From: Treponema sp.
GTDB taxonomy: Bacteria > Spirochaetota > Spirochaetia > Treponematales > Breznakiellaceae
Assembly: GCA_031273405.1 (NCBI GenBank)
Contig: JAISRW010000215.1
Coordinates: 1-9,261 of the forward strand
Length of the DNA stretch: 9,261 nt
Direction of reading: 5' to 3'
Made by a program: the position numbers and the translations under genes. Numbering within the stretch: the stretch's first letter is position 1; every line of letters starts with the position of its first letter. The notes under the pieces are model-generated. The model was not told where the DNA came from. It ran no database searches and worked only from the letters and a program-made list of their open reading frames with translations. Below are positions 5,279 through 9,261 of the stretch, piece after piece.

Positions 5279-6501
5279 TGCAAAAGACTCCCCATAAATT
5301 TATCGGTCCGCCACCAAACCAGCTTAACTTTCCAGTCGTCCACAAGGAGGCCGGATAGTATTCCTTCTTCCGAAAGATCGAAAGCGTTAAAGTTCAGTTC
5401 CTCGTCCCGCACCTGGATAAAGCCCTGCTGCTGCTCCAGCACGGAAGACGAACCGGGGTAGAGGAATAAAACGGAATAGCCCCCCTCTACCGGGAAGGCA
5501 AGGAATATTTTCTCGTCCTTCATAACCCCCAGAAGGGAATAAAGCATTCTGGAAGTAACACGCCGGTTCTGTTCGGTGTAGGTGTATTCGAAAAAAGGAA
5601 CCTCCACGGTTTTTTCCCAGGAATCGTCTTCGGCGTTCATGATCCAAATTATCGAGCTGTCCGGTTCGTTTCCGGTTCTGGTATTGGTAGACTCGTCGTA
5701 GATATCCCTGTAATAGTCAACCTTGATATAGAGCCTCCTGGAATCCGGGGCCGCAATAATGGCGTCCAGGGAAGAGAGGGCCAAATCCCGGTCCGGTGGA
5801 ACCGGGACGGACTCGTTTTTAAGGTCCACCACAAAAAGCAGCTCCATCCCGTCTCCGAACCAGTAAATATTCCAGCCTGTGGGCAGCCGGCACACCACCG
5901 CCAACTCGTCGTCCCGGGAGATGAAAAGGTCCTCGATTTTGGGGAAGGGGCTCCCGCCTATGCCCTCCCGGCCCAGGTATTCCACAAAGTTACCGTCGGC
6001 GTCAAAATGGAGAATAATGTTATCCAGAAGCGCCCGGCTTTCGGGATCGTAGCTGTGCCGCTCATAGGGGAGCCTGTCCTTGACGAAGATATGCTTCCGG
6101 GAATCCACGGTGATTTCCCCCGGCTCCAGGAGGGGGTAGGTAACGGCCCAGCGGGTGGACACGTTATCCTGCCGGAAGGGTTCCAGGGTCATGGGAGGGG
6201 GATTGGTTTCTTCGTTATAGATCATAAAAAGAAGGTTCCCGTAGGAATTATACCTGAGGATTTTGCCGCCGTTGCCGTCGGAAATATAAAAAAGGCCGTC
6301 CCGCATCGCCATGTCGGCCGGCTTGACACCCCCGCTCCCTTCCAGGCTATAAAGGGCTATCTGATCCTCCAAGCGGCCTATATCGAGGGAAAAGAGATCT
6401 TCTCTGGCTATCGAAGGTATCCGGCCGTCTTTTCCGCAGCCCGGGACAAGGATGCCAAGGATCAGGGTCCCGAAAAAAAACAAAAGAACTCTCAGCCTCA
6501 T
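5275..6501 (-). CDS. LIC_12708-like beta-propeller lipoprotein
   Basis: This is a predicted 408-residue envelope lipoprotein. The signal peptide MRLRVLLFFFGTLILGILVP ends in GC, with Cys22 (LVPGC) as the likely lipidation site. The mature part looks like NHL/propeller blades, with repeated GLFYISDGNGGKILRYNSYGN, HIFVKDRLP, ILHFDADGNFVEYLGREG, ELAVVCRLPTGWNIYWF and RRLYIKVDYYRD segments, each of the form strand - D/G turn - strand. This resembles, from memory, a spirochaete lipoprotein family annotated LIC_12708 that sits beside the YjeF gene in treponemes (TP0421/TP0422 in T. pallidum); this was not checked. Function is unknown, perhaps protein binding in the periplasm or outer membrane. ATG 6501 is preceded by an in-frame stop (TAA), so no longer start exists. 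The nearest GGAGG is 16 bases upstream, too far for normal use. It is first gene of a three-gene operon, joined to nnr by a 4-bp ATGA overlap. Confidence 0.78.
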   Translation of the reverse strand: MRLRVLLFFFGTLILGILVPGCGKDGRIPSIAREDLFSLDIGRLEDQIALYSLEGSGGVKPADMAMRDGLFYISDGNGGKILRYNSYGNLLFMIYNEETNPPPMTLEPFRQDNVSTRWAVTYPLLEPGEITVDSRKHIFVKDRLPYERHSYDPESRALLDNIILHFDADGNFVEYLGREGIGGSPFPKIEDLFISRDDELAVVCRLPTGWNIYWFGDGMELLFVVDLKNESVPVPPDRDLALSSLDAIIAAPDSRRLYIKVDYYRDIYDESTNTRTGNEPDSSIIWIMNAEDDSWEKTVEVPFFEYTYTEQNRRVTSRMLYSLLGVMKDEKIFLAFPVEGGYSVLFLYPGSSSVLEQQQGFIQVRDEELNFNAFDLSEEGILSGLLVDDWKVKLVWWRTDKFMGSLLQ

Positions 6502-6509
6502 GGTTTAAC

Positions 6510-6537
6510 ATTAGACGCCTCCCCCTGTCATAGTCAA
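6510..6537 (-). promoter_or_regulatory. Sigma-70-type promoter of the lipoprotein-nnr operon
   Basis: On the minus strand, -35 TTGACT (6537-6532), a 16-bp spacer and -10 TCTAAT (6515-6510), each five of six to consensus. The -10 ends eight bases before ATG 6501, predicting a 5' leader of only about two bases, i.e. a leaderless transcript. The GGGGGAGG between the two boxes would not be transcribed and so would not serve as a ribosome binding site. Element C begins 13 bp upstream of the -35. Confidence 0.5.
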
Positions 6538-6613
6538 TACTGGTATTCGCCAGGAGTCTGTGGGGCTTTGCCCCAAAATCATATCAATTTGCAAGTTATG
6601 AATATTTAGAGGG

Positions 6614-6639
6614 TTTCCCAAAACTTCAGTTTTGGGAAA
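6614..6639. repeat. Hairpin motif copy 1 (TTTCCCAAAAC / GTTTTGGGAAA)
   Basis: Perfect 11-bp stem with a TTCA loop. It shares its stem core with the hairpins at 6690-6726 and 6793-6823 but has a different loop. Confidence 0.6.
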
Positions 6640-6659
6640 GCAACCTTAAATTTTTAGGG

Positions 6660-6685
6660 AAAAAGCGGGCTTTAGACCGCTTTTT
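6660..6685. terminator. Bidirectional terminator-like hairpin
   Basis: AAAAAGCGG and CCGCTTTTT form a 9-bp stem with an 8-base loop, so either strand gives a GC stem followed by a T tract. The position between two divergent genes suggests it insulates them from read-through, or that it is just part of element C. Confidence 0.35.
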
Positions 6686-6689
6686 CGGA

Positions 6690-6726
6690 AGCTTTTCCCA
6701 AAACTAACCGAGTTTTGGGAAAAGCT
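6690..6726. repeat. Hairpin motif copy 2, 16-bp perfect stem
   Basis: Arms AGCTTTTCCCAAAACT (6690-6705) and AGTTTTGGGAAAAGCT (6711-6726) pair perfectly around the loop AACCG. About 33 bases are repeated almost exactly 100 bp further on, at 6792-6824. Confidence 0.7.
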
Positions 6727-6792
6727 CTTTATACTGTTTTATGCGTGAAGCACAACAAACTGCTAGGGAATCTAAATCGGAAGAAGCAGAAG

Positions 6793-6823
6793 TTTTCCCA
6801 AAACCAACCGAGTTTTGGGAAAA
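6793..6823. repeat. Hairpin motif copy 3
   Basis: TTTTCCCAAAAC and GTTTTGGGAAAA pair around a 7-base loop containing AACCG, as in copy 2. It lies outside element C as I bounded it, so this hairpin motif may be a separate repeat rather than part of C. Confidence 0.6.
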
Positions 6824-6886
6824 GTTCAGCAATGCCGGATTTTGGAACCACAGCCTTGAAAACCGCAGTTTTACCGAACCTCCGGT

Positions 6887-6911
6887 CCGATTCGATCGGG
6901 TTTCCTTTTTT
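6887..6911 (+). terminator. Weak hairpin plus T tract ahead of rdgB
   Basis: CCGAT-TCG-ATCGG is followed by GTTTCCTTTTTT. The 5-bp stem is short; flanking AACC and GGTT might extend it imperfectly. It would block plus-strand read-through from the repeats into rdgB. No other clear terminator is present here. Confidence 0.22.
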
Positions 6912-6923
6912 CCGTCTTTCCGC

Positions 6924-6929
6924 TATGAT
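6924..6929 (+). promoter_or_regulatory. Putative -10 box (TATGAT) for rdgB
   Basis: TATGAT would start transcription at about 6936, leaving a short leader that carries the GGAGGG ribosome binding site (6941-6946) before ATG 6950. No good -35 is seen at the right spacing, so this is a weak call. Confidence 0.25.
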
Positions 6930-6949
6930 GATCCGTGAAGGGAGGGAAC

Positions 6950-7567
6950 ATGACCGTCTGGTTTGCCACCGGAAACATCCATAAAAAACGGGAGCTGATC
7001 CTTATTATCGAAGAGCGTTCTCCGGACGCCGAGCTTCTCATCCCCGCCGAGGAGGGCATTGCCTTCGATCCCGAAGAAACGGGCGCCTCGTTCCTGGAAA
7101 ATGCCTTTATCAAGGCTCGCTCCCTCTACCGTCTCGCGGCCACCGCGGGCAGGGCCGGCCCCGTGATCGCCGACGACTCCGGGCTCTGCGTGGACGCCCT
7201 GGGAGGCCGGCCGGGGATCTATTCCTCCCGCTACGGCGGCGGCAGGGGCAAGCTCGGCGACGGGGAGCGCAACGCCCTGCTCCTTGAGGAACTGGGAGAC
7301 AACCCTCGCCGGAACGCCCGCTTCGTATGCGCCATGGTTCTGCTCTGGAACGAAGACCGCTTCTTCGCGGCCCAGGAGACCCTGGAGGGGGAGTTGGTTT
7401 CTTCCGTCCAGGCCGCCAAGGGGGGAGGGGGCTTCGGCTACGATCCCATCCTCTACCTGCCGGAAAAAGGCTGCACCGTGGCGGAACTCCCGGAGGCGGA
7501 AAAAAACCGGATAAGCCATAGGGGCAAGGCCGGCAGGATTATCGCGGGGATGCTGGCCGGTGCCTAA
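6950..7567 (+). CDS. rdgB: RdgB/HAM1-family dITP/XTP pyrophosphatase
   Basis: This 205-residue cytoplasmic enzyme hydrolyses deaminated purine triphosphates (dITP, ITP, XTP) to monophosphate and pyrophosphate, keeping them out of DNA and RNA. The family signatures are all present: FATGNIHKKREL (5-16, the T/S-G-N-x-x-K-x-x-E triphosphate loop), ADDSGLCVDALGG (74-86) with the catalytic acidic pair Asp75-Asp76, PGIYSSRYGG (88-97), GGGGFGYDPILYLPE (158-172), and EKNRISHRGKA (184-194). Length matches the family (about 200). I chose ATG 6950: GGAGGG lies just upstream, whereas GTG 6935 would place that ribosome binding site inside the gene. The stop overlaps the start of the helicase gene (GTGCCTAA, 8 bp), indicating coupled translation. 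Confidence 0.93.
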   Translation: MTVWFATGNIHKKRELILIIEERSPDAELLIPAEEGIAFDPEETGASFLENAFIKARSLYRLAATAGRAGPVIADDSGLCVDALGGRPGIYSSRYGGGRGKLGDGERNALLLEELGDNPRRNARFVCAMVLLWNEDRFFAAQETLEGELVSSVQAAKGGGGFGYDPILYLPEKGCTVAELPEAEKNRISHRGKAGRIIAGMLAGA

Positions 7568-9261
7568 ACTCAATATAAGCGAAGAACTCAACGGCCCCCA
7601 GTTACAGGCGGTAACCGTCATTGAGGGGCCGGTGCTGATCATAGCCGGGGCGGGCTCCGGCAAGACCAGGGTCATCACCTACCGCATAGCCCACATGCTG
7701 GAAAAGGGGATACCCCAGTCGGCCATCCTTGCCCTCACCTTTACCAACAAGGCGGCTAAAGAAATGGAACTCAGGGTCAAGGAGCTGACCGGGAAAAAGC
7801 TCCAGAGCCTTACGGTAAGCACCTTTCACGCCTTCGGGGTAAAGATACTCCGGGAGGAGATTGAAAACCTGGGGTACAGGAAAAATTTTTCTATCTATGA
7901 CGAAACCGACCGGCTTGAGCTCATCAAGGAATGTCTCAGGGAAAGCCGGATTTCTCCCGAAGGGGTGGATCTCTATAAAATCGGGCAGCTTTTTTCCAAC
8001 GTCAAGATAGGCCGCTTCGAATGGGGGATAGCCGACGGTTCCGGCCGTTACGCCGATTCGGTCTGGGAGCCGGTGTACGAGGAATACCAGAGCAGCCTCA
8101 AAATTTACAACGCCCTGGACTTTGACGATCTTCTCACCGTGCCTATAGCCCTCTTTGAGGAATTCCCGGAGATCCTCGAAAAATACCGCCGCCGTTACCG
8201 CTACCTCATGGTGGACGAATTCCAGGATACCAGCCTCATTCAATACAAGCTCATGAAGCTCCTGGCCGCCGGCGGAAGCGGCGCCAATGTCTGCGTTGTG
8301 GGGGACGACGATCAATCCATCTATTCCTGGCGGGGGGCGAGTTACGAAAACCTCCTCCGTTTTGAAAAAGATTTTCCCGGCGTGAGGGAGATCAAGCTGG
8401 AACAGAATTACCGGTCCACCTCCACCATCCTGGAAGCCGCCAACGGCGTCATCGCCAACAACGCCAACCGTAAGGAAAAGCGTCTTTGGTCGGGCAACGG
8501 CGGGGGCAGGCCCATCGAGCTTTTCTTCCCTAAGAACGAGGGCGACGAAGCGGATTTTATCGCCGGTAAGATAAAAAAACTGCGCTTTGAGGAAGATCTG
8601 CGGTATGACGACTTCGGCGTCCTCATCAGGACGAATTCCCAAATCGACGTGATAGAAGAAGCCTTCCTGGGCGAAAACATCCCCTGTCGGGTTTCGGGGG
8701 GGCAGAGCTTTTTTGAGCGCAAGGAGATAAAGGATGTGCTCTCCTATCTCAGGGTCATCGCGAACCCCAACGACGACGTAAACCTCCTCCGGATTATCAA
8801 CACTCCCCGGCGGGGAATCGGGAAGGCTTCTATCGGGGCCCTTTCGGAACTGGCCAAAAAGAACCGGTCCAGCCTCTGGGACTCTTTGGGAAGGGCGCGG
8901 CTTGCCGGGCGGCTGGGAGCGGAAAGCGGCCAGGAGAGCCTTTTCCAGGGCCTCGCTCCGGGCGACGAAGGCCGTTCCTCTTCCCCCAAGGGAGAGCTCG
9001 AAAGCTTTATCGAGCTCATAGAATCCCTCAGGGAGACCATGTTCCAGAGGGGGGATCTTTCCGGGAAGGTAAAAGCCATGGTCGAAACCATCAATTACTG
9101 GGGATACCTGGTGAGTGAATTCAAAAAGGATGAAAAAAAGGCCCGGTGGAAATTCTCCAACATCGAGTACCTCATACGGATGATAGGGTACTGGGAAAAA
9201 GATCCCGACAATCTTGATCCCTCCCTCTTTGCCTACCTCAACCGCATAAGCCTCCTGACCA
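7560..9261 (+). CDS. rep: Rep/PcrA/UvrD-type ATP-dependent DNA helicase (3' end beyond the window)
   Basis: Superfamily 1A 3'-5' DNA helicase acting in replication restart or repair; 567 codons are visible. Motifs in order: Q motif LNGPQLQAV (10-18), Walker A GAGSGKT (30-36), Ia LALTFTNKAAKEM (57-69), Ib VSTFHAFG (86-93), Walker B LMVDEFQDTS (216-225), III VVGDDDQSIYSWRGA (246-260), IV LEQNYRST (280-287), then SGGQSFFERKEIKDVLSYLR (379-398) and NPNDDVNLLRIINTPRRGIG (402-421). VVGDDDQSIYSWRGA and the SGG-SFF-R-EIKD / NTP-R-IG segments look closer to Rep than to PcrA or UvrD. Motifs V and VI lie past the edge. The start is GTG 7560, with GGGGA nine bases upstream, overlapping the rdgB stop; no upstream in-frame ATG fits. 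Between about 440 and 475 is a Gly/Ser-rich variable stretch (SGQESLFQGLAPGDEGRSSS), probably a 2B-domain insertion. Rep against PcrA is a family-level judgement. Confidence 0.9.
   Translation, partial: MPKLNISEELNGPQLQAVTVIEGPVLIIAGAGSGKTRVITYRIAHMLEKGIPQSAILALTFTNKAAKEMELRVKELTGKKLQSLTVSTFHAFGVKILREEIENLGYRKNFSIYDETDRLELIKECLRESRISPEGVDLYKIGQLFSNVKIGRFEWGIADGSGRYADSVWEPVYEEYQSSLKIYNALDFDDLLTVPIALFEEFPEILEKYRRRYRYLMVDEFQDTSLIQYKLMKLLAAGGSGANVCVVGDDDQSIYSWRGASYENLLRFEKDFPGVREIKLEQNYRSTSTILEAANGVIANNANRKEKRLWSGNGGGRPIELFFPKNEGDEADFIAGKIKKLRFEEDLRYDDFGVLIRTNSQIDVIEEAFLGENIPCRVSGGQSFFERKEIKDVLSYLRVIANPNDDVNLLRIINTPRRGIGKASIGALSELAKKNRSSLWDSLGRARLAGRLGAESGQESLFQGLAPGDEGRSSSPKGELESFIELIESLRETMFQRGDLSGKVKAMVETINYWGYLVSEFKKDEKKARWKFSNIEYLIRMIGYWEKDPDNLDPSLFAYLNRISLLT

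Larger units (their letters stand above)
6550..6767 (-). repeat. Inverted-repeat element C (MITE-like, opposite orientation to A and B)
   Basis: This copy of about 218 bp occupies half of the 448-bp gap between the divergent lipoprotein and rdgB genes. Its right end (6736-6766, ending in GCACAACAAACTGCTAG) is the inverse of the left end of A, 29/31 identical. Its left end CCAGGAGTCTGTGGGGC carries the CTGTGGGG variant also seen in end D. The two termini pair at roughly 12 of 17 positions. Hairpins inside: GGGGC-TTT-GCCCC (6562-6574), TTTCCCAAAAC/GTTTTGGGAAA (6614-6639), AAAAAGCGG/CCGCTTTTT (6660-6685) and a 16-bp perfect stem (6690-6726). It lies between two divergent promoters and has no coding capacity. 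Confidence 0.65.

Noticed and set aside
6741..6938. Small plus-strand frames in the rdgB upstream region
   Set aside because: They run through inverted repeats, lack a ribosome binding site, and resemble no protein family.
6923..7678. 251-residue antisense frame over rdgB
   Set aside because: Shadow of rdgB; low-complexity composition and no family motif.
7602..8642. 346-residue open frame antisense to the helicase gene
   Set aside because: It is a GC-driven shadow of a gene with every helicase motif through IV intact.

Overview
The window looks like a chromosomal segment from a spirochaete, most likely a Treponema-type organism of the termite-gut / Breznakiellaceae kind. This is inferred from the spirochaete-style lipoproteins (loose lipoboxes), an LIC_12708-like beta-propeller lipoprotein next to a YjeF-type NAD(P)HX repair enzyme, an omptin-type outer-membrane protease, and moderately GC-rich genes separated by AT-rich, repeat-laden spacers. 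No database search was possible, so the assignment rests on recognised motifs.

Layout. Positions 1-322 hold, on the minus strand, a 5'-truncated remnant of a sugar ABC-transporter permease, followed by degenerate GT-rich sequence up to 401. A small SH3-like lipoprotein gene (402-836, minus) is divergent from an omptin gene (840-1823, plus), with only a few bases between the start codons. The omptin gene ends tail-to-tail, with a 21-bp overlap, against a MutT-like NUDIX hydrolase (1803-2198, minus). From there to 6501 everything is on the minus strand, read right to left: beta-propeller lipoprotein (6501-5275), bifunctional NAD(P)HX epimerase/dehydratase (5278-3635), single-pass membrane protein (3642-3079), then, after a repeat-filled gap, a four-helix membrane protein (2782-2378) and the NUDIX gene. 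The first three overlap by 4 and 8 bases and form a tight operon, with a good promoter at 6510-6537. On the plus strand, rdgB (6950-7567) overlaps by 8 bases a Rep/PcrA-type helicase gene that runs off the right edge.

The most unusual content is between the genes. At least three copies (2207-2384, 2850-2999, 6550-6767), plus one solo end (2831-2854), belong to a short non-coding inverted-repeat family. Its termini resemble CTAGCAGTTTGTTGC / GCAACAGGCTGCTAG, and its interiors are packed with different hairpins, including a perfect 32-bp palindrome. One copy supplies the stop codon of the membrane-protein gene at one end and part of the ribosome binding site of the NUDIX gene at the other. A second hairpin motif, TTTCCCAAAAC...GTTTTGGGAAA, occurs three times between 6614 and 6823.

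Functionally, three metabolite clean-up enzymes lie within about 6 kb: MutT-like NUDIX, NnrE/NnrD and RdgB. They are accompanied by envelope proteins (omptin, two lipoproteins, two membrane proteins) and a DNA helicase. I see no tRNA, rRNA, CRISPR array, phage module or transposase.
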